Assembly: GCA_036346255.1 (NCBI GenBank)
Contig: CM070617.1
Location: forward strand, 21,441,080 to 21,505,079
Source: Ampelocalamus luodianensis
Lineage: Eukaryota; Streptophyta; Magnoliopsida; Poales; Poaceae
DNA length: 64,000 bases
Direction: 5' to 3'
A program made the position numbers and the translations under genes. This document shows, in pieces, positions 34,247 to 47,154 of the stretch (the stretch's first letter is position 1; every line of letters starts with the position of its first letter). The notes below the pieces were generated by a model. It ran no database searches, was not told the DNA's origin, and saw only the letters and a program-made list of their open reading frames with translations.

Positions 34247-36625
34247 ATGCCTCTAACGGAGCTATTGGAACCCTTCTGCGACGAGCATCACCGGTGCCAG
34301 CTGTGGATCACCAGGGACGCGGATGACCCTTCACCCCTGCCGCTTCGGTCTAAGAAGCATTATTGGGACCTCGATGATCGCTACGTCCCAATCCTTGGGG
34401 CACAGACTTATTGCTCTTTGCGAGGCTGCTCTCGGTCGGACGATACTTTACCCTGGACGGCAGTGCGACGTCGGCCCTTGTCGATAGGTGGAGACCTGAG
34501 ACTCACACATTCCACTTTCGGTAGGGAGAGGTGACGGATATTCTCTAGGATGTCTTGTTCATGACCGAACTCCTAATTAGGGGTGAGCCACTTGTTCCTG
34601 GTCATCCGTCGACGGACTGGAAGGCCCGGTTGGGGCATTGGTTTGGCATCCTAGACAGCGTCCATGGTGTCACTCGGATCTGGCTGAGGAACTTCAGTCA
34701 ATGCCCGCCAGATGCACCTGACGAGGTTGTTTGACGTTCTCTCTGCCACATACAGGGGTTGTGTGACGTTTCGCGATGCCACACTGGTGTGCAATCGAAC
34801 CTTGCCATGTGCTACGTGCTCCTATAGCTGTGGAGTTGGGAGCACTTCCCTGTTGGACATCCCTCCTTTGGGAGAGCAGTGCACCCATACCCCAAGTTGC
34901 ACGACCCGATTGACGGGTCCACTATGGGCTACCGGTGGACTACCGCGCAGTTACGCTGGGCCAAGGATAAACCGACGAGGTGCTACTTGTTATTGCACAA
35001 CTAGTTCTAGTTGTTGCACGACAACAACATCATATGGGCTCTGTGGACCCTAGAGTTCATGCATACGGTAGCACTGCACGAACTGCTGTGCAATGCACGT
35101 TGGACGTCGGATTGTAGGCAACGACCAGCCAACTGGTGTTCACCCACATGGTGGAGTCTTACGTGTCGCAGCGCATAATGCATCAGTTTGATTTGTACCA
35201 GGTCCCCTCCCGATGGCAGGATGCTGCAGCGAGCCGTCCACTTGTGAGTCCAACTTCATCCAAGTATTGTTTGCATTTCATACCCATGTTCCATATTCTA
35301 ACACGAATCCTTCTCCAATGCAGGCAATCGAGGGCGAGCCGACACACTGAGGACTGACAAGCAGTCCAACATGAGTGGGTTATGGCTTGAGCGGAGATGG
35401 CGCACATTGAGGTCCTACAGGAACAGAGATTGTATGACATACGAACGTACCGCCAGTACATAGAGTGGTACGTACCACGGCCGCACTCCATACTGACCAG
35501 TCCTCCACCAGAGCATCAGGAGTAGGTGATGCACTAGGAGAGGCTCCATCACTCGTTCGATCGTCATAGTGCCTCACGACGTGACGACACCGTAAGAACT
35601 GACAATCTTTGCTCGTTTCATTGGTATTTGTACTGTTTATTACTGAACATGTGTTCTCTATCATTTCAGTTTGAGCGGCTGCAGCGGATCGCAAGCGCAT
35701 CGGAGACCACCATCCGCAACCCTGAGCATGCCGTACCGGGGCTACAGAGTACTTTGAAGTACATCTTCGCGGAGTCGAAGAATGTACTCAAGAACATGAG
35801 TTGCGGTCGTTTGAGGGACGTCATTGTATGCACCTGCTAGGTCACCATGGCCTAGTCGGACCGATGGGCGTCCTAGCACTCCCAGTCTGTCATCCGCGAT
35901 GCAGATCGGCGGGGAGGCAAGTTGCGTACAAATTTATGTCCTATTTTTTATTATGTCTTATGTTGTACTAGCGTCATGTCGTCCTGCAGCCGCACGTTCG
36001 TTGGGATGCATCTCTTTTCTATCGTCCGCACCCCATCAGATCGCTCCCTCGCCATCCGCACTACACATCCAAGAGGTACGAGATGTTTAGTTCACATCCT
36101 AGATTTTTATGTGCTCTCACATCATTCCATCTTGTAGCCTTCAGTTGAGCGTGGGGGTGATGGACATTCTTCAACCGATTAGGAGACGCCCATCCCAATT
36201 ACTTCCAGGGAGCATTACACGGCACCAGAGTTTGGACCGTGGCACCTAGGGCCCCACCCTACCGTACGTTGGCCAGTACAGAGTACCATACGAGGGCTAG
36301 AGATCCTTCGCACGACCGGACTTGCAGACAACATACCTTGGGGCAGGACGATCTAGGGGTGCATTTCTCGACTCCTTCATTACTGACATGATGGTAGGTG
36401 GTAACCAGTTTGGCATGTCTCAACTGGACAACATCAGCTAGGCCAAAGTCAAGTTATTGGTGCACCTCCGCCCACTCAACGGTCTCTGTACCCCTTCGGA
36501 CGATACACCCTCTCCGGACCGATACACGCTCTCCGGACCAACTGACGTATCCCACGGGATATGCTCGAGGCAAAACCAAGACGCACACGCAACGAGCAGA
36601 GAGTGGCTCAGATGAGTGAGCCATA
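34247..36625 (+). pseudogene. Plant mobile domain (PMD, aminotransferase-like) gene of the MULE
   Basis: The frame opens MPLTELLEPFCDEHHRCQLW, then HYWDLDDRYVPILG and RRRPLSIGGDLRLTHSTF, the start of the plant mobile domain (Pfam 'aminotransferase-like, plant mobile domain'). Similarity continues in pieces to about 36.6 kb with stops, frame changes and probable introns (e.g. GTGAGTCC...CTCCAATGCAG around 35245-35322). PMD proteins occur both as host silencing factors (MAIN/MAIL1) and inside MULE and gypsy elements. Here it is the second gene of a MULE, driven from the left arm towards the transposase. As read it cannot give a full product. Confidence 0.72.
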
Positions 36626-37143
36626 TTATATCCCATGTGTAACTACACTACACAGATGATATGAAATTTTGTTGCGCTATATTTGTATGCATATTTTGTA
36701 TGTTACGTGTGTACTGTTGCGCTATATTCACATAACAACGAAGAACCAGGAGTGTCGATATTTCAAATGGAGTTGCAATGTAACTTTTGATAGATACAAT
36801 TGATGACATTTCGAAATGCACATTGTGATTTGCGATTTACATGTCACGCACGGTTTGGTTACATGCATTACATGATATACGCGTGGGTTTATTGGAATTG
36901 GGATAAAGGATGATGCAAACTAGTCTCCGTGGCGCCATAGCCTGTGCCCCTTGTCTCGGGACTACCCACGGTGGTGGTGAGTATCGAAATCGTCTATGTC
37001 CTGCGATTCCATGATGTAAGTAGATCGTACAACAAAAATGTAACCATGATGCAAATTGTACATAACTTGTGTCTTCGATATGGAGTGCTCCTGGGCGACC
37101 AAAAATGCTACGACGGCAGCCGATCTCAGTCGCAGGAGCCTTC

Positions 37144-40100
37144 TGTAACATCCCAAGGTTATGTTACCAAAAATAAAATAAAATAAAATAATGATTTTGT
37201 TGGATTTTCTGAAATTTGATAGAGTTTCATTGCTTTATTTGAAATTCTGAAATTTTAAAAGTCAAACTTAAAATTTATTTGAAGTTCTTGAAGTTTTATT
37301 GGATTTGAATTGAAAAATAAAATTTAACTTAATTTCTGAATTTTACGAGTTTTTAAAAGCTTTTCTTAAATAATTTAAAGCCAAAACAAATTAATTTGCA
37401 AAATTAAAGCCAACTTTGAGTTGGAAATAATTTTATTAAGTCCAAAAATAAATAAGGAATTTCTGTGAATTTTCCATAATTTTTGGATTTTATTTGCTAT
37501 TTCTAAAAGCCAAAAGTAATTAATCGATTATTTAAATTGCTAAATCATTTAAAATCTGGAAAATCTTTTGGGCGAAATCTCACCGCCCATCTCTCTCCCA
37601 CGCCCCGCCCACTCGGCCGCTCCGCTCCACCCTCTCCCCATCTCCTTCCTCCACCGTCCGACAAAATCGGACGGCCATCCATCCTCCACACCTTCCGCCA
37701 CCTCCACACCGTCGGATCAGAATCCGACGGCCACGCCTCTTTCTTCCCCATCCCTTTCTTCTTCCTCCCACACCCGCACACTCCGCCATTGCCGCACGCG
37801 AGGAACTCGTCAACGCCACGAATCTCGCCTCCCTTCCTCCCGCGCGACGTGCGCACGCGAACTGGCGTGCTCAACCGCCCACGACCCCACCCTCTTCCCC
37901 TTCCCTCGCGTCGGTTTCCCCCGATTCGCCCGCGCGCCCCCAACCGCCGCCGCCGAGCCCGCGTGCATGATCTCCACCTCCCGGGCACCCCTTGGCCTAT
38001 AAAATGGAGCACGGTAAGCCCCTCTCCCTCCTCATCTCCTTCCCGCAACTCACCTAGCCCTTCTCCGCCCTAGCGCGATTTTAGCCGTCCGCTCGCCGGC
38101 CGCTTCTTCCACGCTCTAGCGCCGCCACCGCCGACGCACTCGCCCGCCACCGCCACCATCGGCATCGCGTCCCGAACCTCCCGGCGCACCTTTCCCGGCC
38201 AGACCACCGGAGCCCCATCGCCACCGTGAGGCCGACTTCACCCGCCAAATCACCTCACCGCGGCGATCTCCTTGCACCTAGCCGCTACCAAGGTGAGCCA
38301 TAGACTCCCGCACTCTCTCTCTCTTGCCGCCGCTCGCCGGACTCGCCACCGTCCGCCGCTACTGGTACCGAGCCGCCGGCCATTCGCGCCGACGTGGCGC
38401 CACCGTGGCTGCCACGCCACGCCATCTCACCGCCGCGTCAGCGCCACCTCCTTTCCTCCGTCCACGTGGCGCGACCGCGTGGCATGGTCCACCCCCTCTC
38501 AGCTCCAATCACCGTAGACCCACTCCATGTGAGCCGAGCCACTTACAGTGGGTCCCACGTTCAAATTTCTTTTCTTTTATTTCTTTCATTAAAAATTCCA
38601 TGATGATGTCATCATTGCGCAATAAAGGCTTTTCCTTTAGAAAATTAAATCAAGAAATTCTATTAATTCCAGTTTTAGGTTATAAACTTGTAAAATTCAT
38701 ATCTTTTGATTCCTAACTCCAAATTGGGTGTTTCAAATTGCAAAATTTGTATAAAATCATTATCTAGCTAACTAAACCAAAATTATTTAATTTTGAGCTC
38801 ATTTTACCACTAATTCCTTTAAACCCTAACTCATCTTTTCATGTGATTTCAAACTTCAAAAGCTCATATCTTTTGCATCCAAACTCCGATTGAGCCCATT
38901 CAAATTTCTAAATTTATCTAAATTCAAGATCTAGCTATCTAAACCAAATTTATTCAATTTGGAGTTAATTTGAATCTTATTTGGATTTGGTTTGAATTTG
39001 GCTTATTCTCACAGATAGATTTGACGACTTGAGAGTCGATTTACGCCGCTTGAAGAGCTCATAAGAGGATTGATTTTGACTGTGTGATCATCGTGCTTGT
39101 ACACATAGACTACGGAGAAAGTGCTTGTGAGTACTAGGTGACCGTTGAGAAAACAACATCACCTCGATGTCGCTTGATCTGTTCACCTCAAACGAGGCAA
39201 GTTACATTCTTGATCATACTTGCACCTATTATTTAAAATTATTTAAGTTCTGTTTCAAATTATTACTGCATGCTTATTTATATTCAGTAATTTAAATCCT
39301 TGTTTTTGAAATTATAGTTATGCCTAAAATCCCTTTGTATGGCCAATTTTGATATCAAATCAAACATATTGTCACCTTAGATAAAAACCTAGTTGATACA
39401 ATAGTATGGACTGGGATCATTTGGAAAATATTGTGCTTAGCCATGCTTATAGATCACATATGTTTCATTTGGGGAATTTCAGCCAAAAGTCAAATGTTGT
39501 TTAAATTGTACCCTTGACATTGGCGTGTCATGGGAGTTTTACAATTGTTTGAAAGATAAAATAAAATGATGGTTTGGACTTGGGCGAAATGGTTGTCAGT
39601 GGAGTGCGAGTTTATGCAGGTTCAACCGGTAGGTTGAGGCCCGTGGTTACATTGGTTGTCGCCTGGTCGATTAAGGACCGGTCTTGAGCCGCATCTTGCT
39701 AAGCCACATCAGACTACCACATGTCTGTATGGGCGGGACTCGGTGATTAATTTGCAAAGTTCCATTATGGTCGTCCCTCTTGTTGTAGTGGGTGGTCTTT
39801 CATGACTTTTGTTAGTCCCACCGGCGCAAGAGGGCTCGAACCTGCGGACGGGTAGTCCAAAGGGTGAAACCTTAGCGAGGAGGACTATGGTGGGATAGCG
39901 TATTGTAAAGGCCTTGACACGTACTCTAGACCGCTACCCAAGGTAGTGGCGGTGGTATCGACGGATGCCAAACAACTAGAGAATTCATGTCTTGTGGGTA
40001 AAGTTGTACAACCTCTGCAGAGTGTAAAACTAATCGAATAGTCGTGTCCACGGTCATGGACATGCTGGCAAAGCCACTCAAAGTTAGACTTCGATTTTAA

Positions 40101-40689
40101 ATCTTTTGTAAAACAGTTTTGACATGGATAGGTGTCCATGAGAAAAGTTATGGGTTGCGACCAGGTTGGTGCCCGTGTTTATGTTGGTGCCTACACTACC
40201 TTTATCAATTCAAGATCAATTTTAGATTTTATAAAATCTGAGCTTTTTGAACATAGTATGGTATTTAATGTCAAATGCTGATTTATGCAAATTAACCCTG
40301 TAAGCCATCCCTTGTTACATCCATGTATGCATGTCATTCTGTTATTTGACGGGTGTAACTTGCGAGCACGGAAGTTGTGCTCATCTTGCTTTATGCAAAC
40401 AAATTTCAGAGGAGAAGAACTTCACTTCAGGTGTGGATCATGACGACTAGGCCGCTACGATCGATTGCTCGTGGCGATTGTCGACCCTACTACTTCTTCA
40501 TCGTCTCCCGCTGTGTTTATTTAATGTTGCCCTGTAAGGCTATCTTGTAATCAACTCTGTTGTCATTTAATAAATTTTAGCATTTATGGTTGTGTTATCA
40601 CACTTGTTTACTGTGTGAGCTAGCCACTGATCATGGGACTAGTTCAGTTATGCACAGAAGATCTGGGATATTAATCCCGGGTTCTTACA
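37144..40689 (+). mobile_element. Solo LTR, 3.5 kb, probably Ty3-gypsy
   Basis: Starts TGTAACATCCCAAGG and ends GGGTTCTTACA (TG...CA), with a perfect 5-bp duplication CCTTC on each side (37139-37143, 40690-40694). No primer site, gag or pol is inside. A GC-rich core (37.6-38.5 kb) contains CCTATAAAATGG, a TATA box at about 37997-38008. The length and the TGTAACATCCC start suit long-LTR gypsy elements; the family name is inference. Unequal recombination between two LTRs normally leaves this product. Confidence 0.9.
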
Positions 40690-42907
40690 CCTTCCCCGTC
40701 CCCTTGTCTCGGGACTGGCCACGTCAGTGGCATGTGTCGAAGTCCTCCATATTCTGCTATATGGGTTGGACGATTGCATGATGTTAGAAGAACAAAAATA
40801 CAAATACAAAATCCGGATGCAAATTGTCGTACTTCGACACGGAGTGCTCCCGGGCGACAGGAGAAGCTACAACGGCTGCCAGTCTCAGTAGCAGGAGTCT
40901 TCCCATTGTCCATCAGGCGTTGTGCCCGGTTGTACTCATCTTCCTGTTCAGGGGTCCTCCACCACCACGTGGTTGTCTTGGGCTCCTTCAGTGCCTTCTC
41001 AATAGGGTCGATATGTAAGGTTTCCATCGCTCGAGGGTCTCAGCCGCATCGCGTAGTTCAACATGCACTTCTGCTCAATGAACGCCCTATCGTACATCTC
41101 CAGGTCGTCGATCCACAGCGCTTCTTGAACTGCCATTACACGCGGATGAAGTTAAAAATTTATGGAATTCAACGTAGAGAATGCAAAATCGAAGTGTGCA
41201 CAAGATACGCTTACGAGGTGGTGCCCACACGTGTAGTACGCCCAGGCGGCGGTGGTCGGGTGTGTGTGGAATGAATGATCTTAGCCGGCAGTTCGCACAC
41301 ACACTGCGAGTGTGAAAACTCTAGTGGCACTGGCGCATCCTTCATTGAAGAATATGGGTATCGTTTAACCCTCTTCGCAAGCCACTTGTGCTTCTGCGAT
41401 ATCTTTGCGTAGAAGTTGGTCGACGAGTACGACATATTATAGGCCCACCAATAAATTACAAAAAAAAATCATTGTAGAGAACAAAACAAGGCGGACAATA
41501 CAATAAATTACGACACTGGATGACGACTAGACGAGCTCGGTCTGTTAGGGCAATCCTTCATTGAGTGCCCAAGGGTCTTTCATATCCTGCACTTGATCGT
41601 GCGGCTCAGGCCTCCATGTTGGCTGACATCCATGTCATTCCGGAAGCGCTGCGTTTGTCGTCACCCCTTCCCTGTTGTCTTCAAAGCCTTGTTCGGACCC
41701 CATTGCACCCTGTCCGGCCAAAGATTTCTGTAGTTCATGTCCAAGCCGTACGAGTGAAACTTTGCACTCCATGTACCAAAATGGTGCTAATATTGTAGTA
41801 CTCAGAGATGTACGGCGTAGATATCTGCCTCATTTACGTACACACCTTGTACACATGCGAGCATTGTTTGTGCAGTAGCTTCGGCTTGTTGCATGTGTAT
41901 GTCGCCACATCACCCAAGGTGTATGACTGTTTCCTTTCCCCCCCCAGGCGTGACTGTTCACATATTACTGCCACAGCCTGATCTCATACTTTCTCCTAAG
42001 ACCATCGATCACCCGAATATCGTGCATTCGGACCTTCTACATCTTCTGGTCCATGTACCTCTGCAAGTTCTCAAACCACTGCTTACCTTCTTCCATCTAA
42101 CGCTTCACTGTGGTGGCTCTGTTGATGAAGAGATACCGCGCACATTTGAGGACGATGTTGTATACCTCGAACATGTTAGTCGTTATAATCCTGTACCTCG
42201 TACCGTCTGTGTCATAGAGAAGGGACCATTTCTCCAACTCAGGAGCGTGGAGATTAATCCACTATGAGAAACTTATGGCGCTCCTGGGTTGCCTGCTCGC
42301 GACCTGTTGTCCCTCCTGTGCCCCTGGAGTGGTCATCCTTGTATGCCTCATAGTTCGGTGTGCGAGGTCTGTCCAGATGGATTCAAACTTTTGCCTCTAA
42401 TTTTGCAAGCACAACGCCTTGAACGTTTTCGTAAGTTCCTGACTACGAAATTACGTGAAGAAGTTTGATACAAGATGCCTCATGCACCACTGGTCTTCCA
42501 CGTTGTTCCATTGGTGAGGGGGTTCCGTCCCATGCTTCATGGATGGTGTTCAGGGCCGACAATAACGCAGCATTGCAGTCTGTGATAAGGCATACGTTGC
42601 GTCGGTCTCCCACCATCGCCCGCTTCACATTCGCCAGGAACCAAAGCCAACTAAATGTGTTCTCAGTCTCTATAATGGCAAATGCCATCGGAGAAGCTGG
42701 TCATTCGTGTCGACCACCACCACGGTGAGAATGGTGCCCTTGTACCTCTCCGTGAGAAAAGTGTCATCCATTTTGAGCACAGGACGACAGAATTTAAAGC
42801 CCTCAATGGCCTGGGTGAAAACCCAAAACACCCCATTCACTTTCAAGCTGTTTATGTACGTGTCGGGGTTTGATTCGGCAATCTGGTGAAGCATTCTCGA
42901 CACAAGG

Positions 42908-44244
42908 TGTAGGGATACGGGTAGGCTACACTAATGCAAATTAAAAAAAATTCTACCCGTAAACCAAGATTACTGCAGTTATAGATCACGGTCTTACCAC
43001 TAGACGCGCAGGTGCGGAAGTTGATGTAGCACGTCGGGGGAGAGTAGTCGCACTAAGTTGATGCAGCACGTCGGGGCAGAGTAGTCGTACTACTTCCTCG
43101 TCCTCGTCGTGGCGTCCCACGTACAGCTCCTCTCTTGCGGTTCGTCCCAACGCTACAGATGCAGCGCCTTCAAAGGTATCCACACGTACGGGAGGAAGCG
43201 ACGCACGCCGAACTACTAGATCCGCGCGAGCGACTAGGGCGTGGGAGGGATGGCGGCTAGGGTTTGAGGATGTCACGAAAAACTCATCCCTCAATCCTGT
43301 GCGCCCCTGTCCTCCTTTTATAGACGTCCTTACAATAGGCTTCTACAAATAGAGGCCCATTAGGACTCAATGCCCAGTCTAATTCAAATCCAATCCGAAT
43401 TAGGCTTCAGCCCCTTAAGTGTGTGACCCTATGGGTTCACGTATGTTTAGACATGATGCGAGTACATATACTTGGTCAATAGTTGGTAGCGGCATCTAGC
43501 AAGACGTGCCAACTCCTAAACGTACACAAAGATCATATCGGACGAACCATCACAACGTTATGTACATGCCAATCCCTTTGCCTCACGATATTCGGTCGAG
43601 CTCCAAGCTGACCACTCTTTCTCGATCCGGTGATCCGGAATCCATTACTAGGTTAACTCTTAACCTTAAGTAGCATGGCCATGCATTTCTGGACCCGGTC
43701 ACTCGAGGGCGGAGATATCTCTCTCGGAGAGAGGCAAATCCCATCTCGACCGACCATGCCTCGCAAAGATGCTTAATGACAAACCCGAAAGCTACCTTTA
43801 TAACTACCCGCCATTTGAGTAGCGTTTGATAGCCCCTAAGTAGGTCGATTCACATCTCAAGTACATGGGACAATCTCAGGTCTAAGGACAAGGCGTACAC
43901 ATTGTGTAGAGAGAACCATAAGTATAATTGCTATGTCTCATGTTGGGTCGGTCCAACCCCATGTTCTAAACTTGTGTCCACATTATTGGTTTGACATCTC
44001 CATGTCTATGACCTGTGAAACATGGTCATCAACCGATACATGTGCTAATCCATCATTCACGTGTGTCCTCACATGAACTCCGACTAGGGACAACTTTAGA
44101 ATAACCATATAAGTAAAGAGTTTTACAAACAAGTCACATACTTGTTAATCAACACAAAGGCAATATTCAAGGAACATTTATTAAATCATGGATACAACGA
44201 AATATCATCATCTCTATGATTGCCTCTAGGGCATATCTCCAACA
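42908..44244 (-). mobile_element. Solo LTR of an Angela/RIRE1-like copia element
   Basis: On the minus strand it starts TGTTGGAGATATGCCCTAGA and ends CCGTATCCCTACA. The perfect 5-bp duplication is CAAGG (42903-42907, 44245-44249). A TATA box (CTATAAAAGGAGG) lies near 43312-43325. The start is the well-known terminus of Angela/BARE/RIRE1-type copia LTRs of grasses. It interrupts the MULE transposase. Confidence 0.93.
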
Positions 44245-45417
44245 CAAGGTTGTACACCTCTTCGTATGTTTCGTACATGGACTCGATAACCTTCTGCCTG
44301 GCTCGTCAGACCTTGCTATAGCTGACTGGATAACTAATCAGATTGACGACTTTCAACAGCAGCACATTGGGGGAGACGGACACATCCTCTGCAACTATAT
44401 GGCTAATGAGGCTTGCGACATATGCGAAAGTCACATTCTGATGCTGCCGCAGCGGCTCGCTAAGCTCGCAAGTATGGTCGGTCACCGCCTTGACCGAGAA
44501 GACCAAGCCGAAGAACTTTGCTCGGTGAGCGCTGACCTCGCTAGGGAAGTCGTCCACTACGTAATATGCTGGGTTAGACCGGTGCACCTGGTACACAAGG
44601 TAGATGAATAAGGCGTATTATGCTATAACTTGTTGCACGTCCGACTTGCTAGGAATGTGTTGCCCAACTAAGAGGGTGTCAGCATCAAAATCCCACTGGG
44701 ACCCTTCTTCTTATGGCAATACGAGCGATCGCACTGCGATAGCATCAAGTCTGGATGCCACGTACGACACCTCCGAAGACACAATTCCATTGGTAGGACC
44801 GCGACCCTGAGGTGCATCCTCCTCACTACCATTCGAGCCTGGGTCGGTGTCCTCGCCGGACTCCAACCCAGAGACTGGTCAGGTATATACTTGTAGCAGC
44901 CAATGTGGGCCAACCACTAGAGTCTCGCCCCCTCATTTTTCACAAAGTTATGCGTAACTCTTCTCTCGTGGACTTCCTCCAAAGCAGCACATTCCGTGCA
45001 ACCGTCTTCAAGCTCCGCCTACGGTTCCCCGCTTCTGAAAGCACCAGCATCATGGTCTCTCGACGGCCTGCGTGCGAATTTCACATACACCGTCGGCTTC
45101 CCATATATCGTCGTCTCAGACTGGGAAGCAATCTACATGTACTGGCCCCATGCTATGCTTCCATTCACCTTCAGGAGCTCCAGGAGCACCCACATGCCCT
45201 GCTCTCCCCAACTTGTGTAGGTGATCGCCTTAATGGCAAGCTTCTTCGTCGTTGCCTCAGTGTCGAGCTCCCTCCTCATGCAACTCCGAAACTTGTGAAT
45301 ATTCATCGCTTTGAGCCCCTCCACCCGGACCACCTTGTACTGACATCTCGACAGGTCCAACCCATCAGGTCCACCCCGTACGAGACTATCGCTATAAAAC
45401 ACTACCAAATCTTGCAT

Positions 45418-46644
45418 GTTTGAAATTACCTAAAGCAACAACAACCCGATTTATAGTACGAAATACAACAAACAGGGTATATAATTAACACTAATTAATT
45501 AACTTTACATGACTATTTACATACGATTATTTCTTCAATTCCCACTAATAAAATAGGACCGAAGAAAAAAATACTAACTAATTATGAGTGTTCAAGTTGC
45601 CACTAATTACCCATGACACAAATAATTACGATGTATAACACACAAGAGAGAAATTAAATGCGAGTAAGTCAATACGAATAAATAATTAATAAGCAACAAT
45701 TTGATTACCCACCAATAAATTACTAACGAGTAATTCAATACATCTAAGTAATTCCCAATGAACTAATTACGATTAATTAGTTACCACTAACTAACTACAA
45801 GTTATTACGTACCAACAAATTAATTATGGTCACGTAAATTCAACTACGCGAAATTTAATTACAAAATATTAATTACGACTAATTAACGACGAGTATTTAA
45901 TTACAACTGCTTAATTACTACTTACAAACTACATCTCAATTACCACTAACTAACTATGACTAATAAATTACCACTAATTAACTATAACTGAAATTATTAC
46001 AACTAAAGCATACGAAATAATTTTACCTTGCACTGATGTCGACCTCACGGTACTTATACAGTCCAAACCACTGCTCTGAACACTATTTCCTCTGTAGCGT
46101 ATTCCAAACAAAATTTTAGTTCAATTCTCCTTGTTCTCAATGACGAGCGAGAGAACAAGAACGAATCCAAGAGTGAGAGCGAGAGCGGCGACGTTTTTGT
46201 GGCGCGCGAAGGCATTAAACACACACGGGGTAGCATGATTAGCGATACATGTGGACGAGGCAACGACGTGATGGATGGAACGGGGAGATAATGACGGGAG
46301 AGGGGTTGCTTTCGGCGCCGCCAGCAACCGAAAGTGACCACAAGCGGATGAGTTAGCGGCACGTCTGGACCAGGGAGGAGCGGTGCTGCCCGCATGGCAC
46401 ATCCTGGCGTGGTCAGCCCGGAAGCAGAGGAGGGCTTGTTCGAAGCAGGAACGGACGAGGCGGCTCTGTCCCAGGGAGGGACGGATGAGCCGACTCCGTC
46501 CTAGCGTGGTGCACATGAGCCACGTGGTAGCACAGAAATCATCTGTACCACCCAGGAACGATATCGAGCGTCAATTTTGTAAAAACGGCGACAAGTTTTT
46601 TTTTTTAATGCCGCTCGAATAGTACTATTTCGGAAGAAAAAAAA
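45418..46644 (-). repeat. Right terminal arm of the MULE (promoter/5'UTR/intron)
   Basis: On the minus strand: TIR, GC-rich leader, a 5'UTR ending CAGTGCAAG|GTAAAA (about 46025), then a TTAATTAGT-rich intron ending TTGCTTTAG (about 45431) just before the transposase ATG at 45417. Nearly the same length as the left arm. Confidence 0.75.
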
Positions 46645-46653
46645 TGGATTCAT

Positions 46654-47154
46654 CGATCTGTACGGCGGTGCGCTGTAGGCAAAAGAGAAGCCCGTAGATT
46701 TGACACTGCCAAGTGTCGCACGCTAGTTAACCACGTGCCACCGGAACATAGGAATCCTGCCGCCTATTACGTGGCGCCGTCCGAGAAACCACGAGGCCGA
46801 GACACATGTTCCCAGCAGCGTGCAACTCTTGGAAACACATCACTGTACAAGCTTATCCAGCCCAACTTCGACAGCGTCATACAAAAGCATAGACCATATA
46901 AACAGTGACATCAGCATTAGTATTATCCTAACCTAGGCATCACACGGCGATGCCACGTCAAACTCCATTAGTTCTTCCCACCCTACATGCTGAAAATCTA
47001 AAGCCTAACACCATGCTCTGGCGGCCGGCCGAAACTCCCAGCCTCTGTTTCTGGCAAGTAGTCCGTCCACAGCTACGCAGAGCCCCCAATAACTTAGATA
47101 AGAGTAGAAGTGATGATAATAATAAAGAAGAGAGTGGGTCGCCGTCGTGGCTGG
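46654..47154. other. Spacer and 3' flank of the MYB gene
   Basis: No other feature recognised. Probably includes the MYB 3'UTR. Confidence 0.4.

Larger units (their letters stand above)
36837..45417 (-). pseudogene. MULE transposase gene, broken and split by two solo LTRs
   Basis: Read on the minus strand from 45417: an N-terminal region (LDLSRCQYKVVRVEGL) and the MuDR DNA-binding region near 44600-44300 (VKAVTDHTCELSEPLRQHQN). Then comes the catalytic domain (FCRPVLKMDDTFLTERYKGT; LAFAIIETENTFSWLWFLAN; VCLITDCNAALL) near 42850-42540, in which the MDD and ITD acidic residues are present. SWIM-region remnants and repeated C-terminal exons (GKTPATETGSR, QKAPATEIGCR) follow near 40.9 and 37.1 kb. 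Intact MULE transposases cut and paste DNA using a DDE catalytic triad. A solo LTR (44244-42908) separates the DNA-binding and catalytic parts, and another (40689-37144) lies between the repeated C-terminal exons. Many stops occur. Confidence 0.82.
33014..46644. mobile_element. MuDR-like two-gene MULE (transposase plus plant mobile domain), decayed
   Basis: Inverted terminal arms run 33014-34246 and 45418-46644 (about 1.23 kb each). They match in TIR words (CCGAAATAG, GGACAGAGCCGCCTC), in promoter/5'UTR layout and in a TTAATTAGT-rich tract. Flanks GGGGTTCAT (33005-33013) and TGGATTCAT (46645-46653) agree at 7 of 9 positions, a probable old 9-bp duplication. Two convergent genes meet near 36.6-36.8 kb: a PMD gene (plus) and a MULE transposase (minus), the layout of maize MuDR. 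Two solo LTRs (37144-40689, 42908-44244) interrupt it; without them the element is about 8.7 kb. Both genes carry many stops. Confidence 0.78.

Noticed and set aside
37537..38073. 178- and 167-codon open frames on both strands
   Set aside because: They lie in the GC-rich core of the 3.5-kb solo LTR, are Pro/Arg-rich by composition, and have no motifs.
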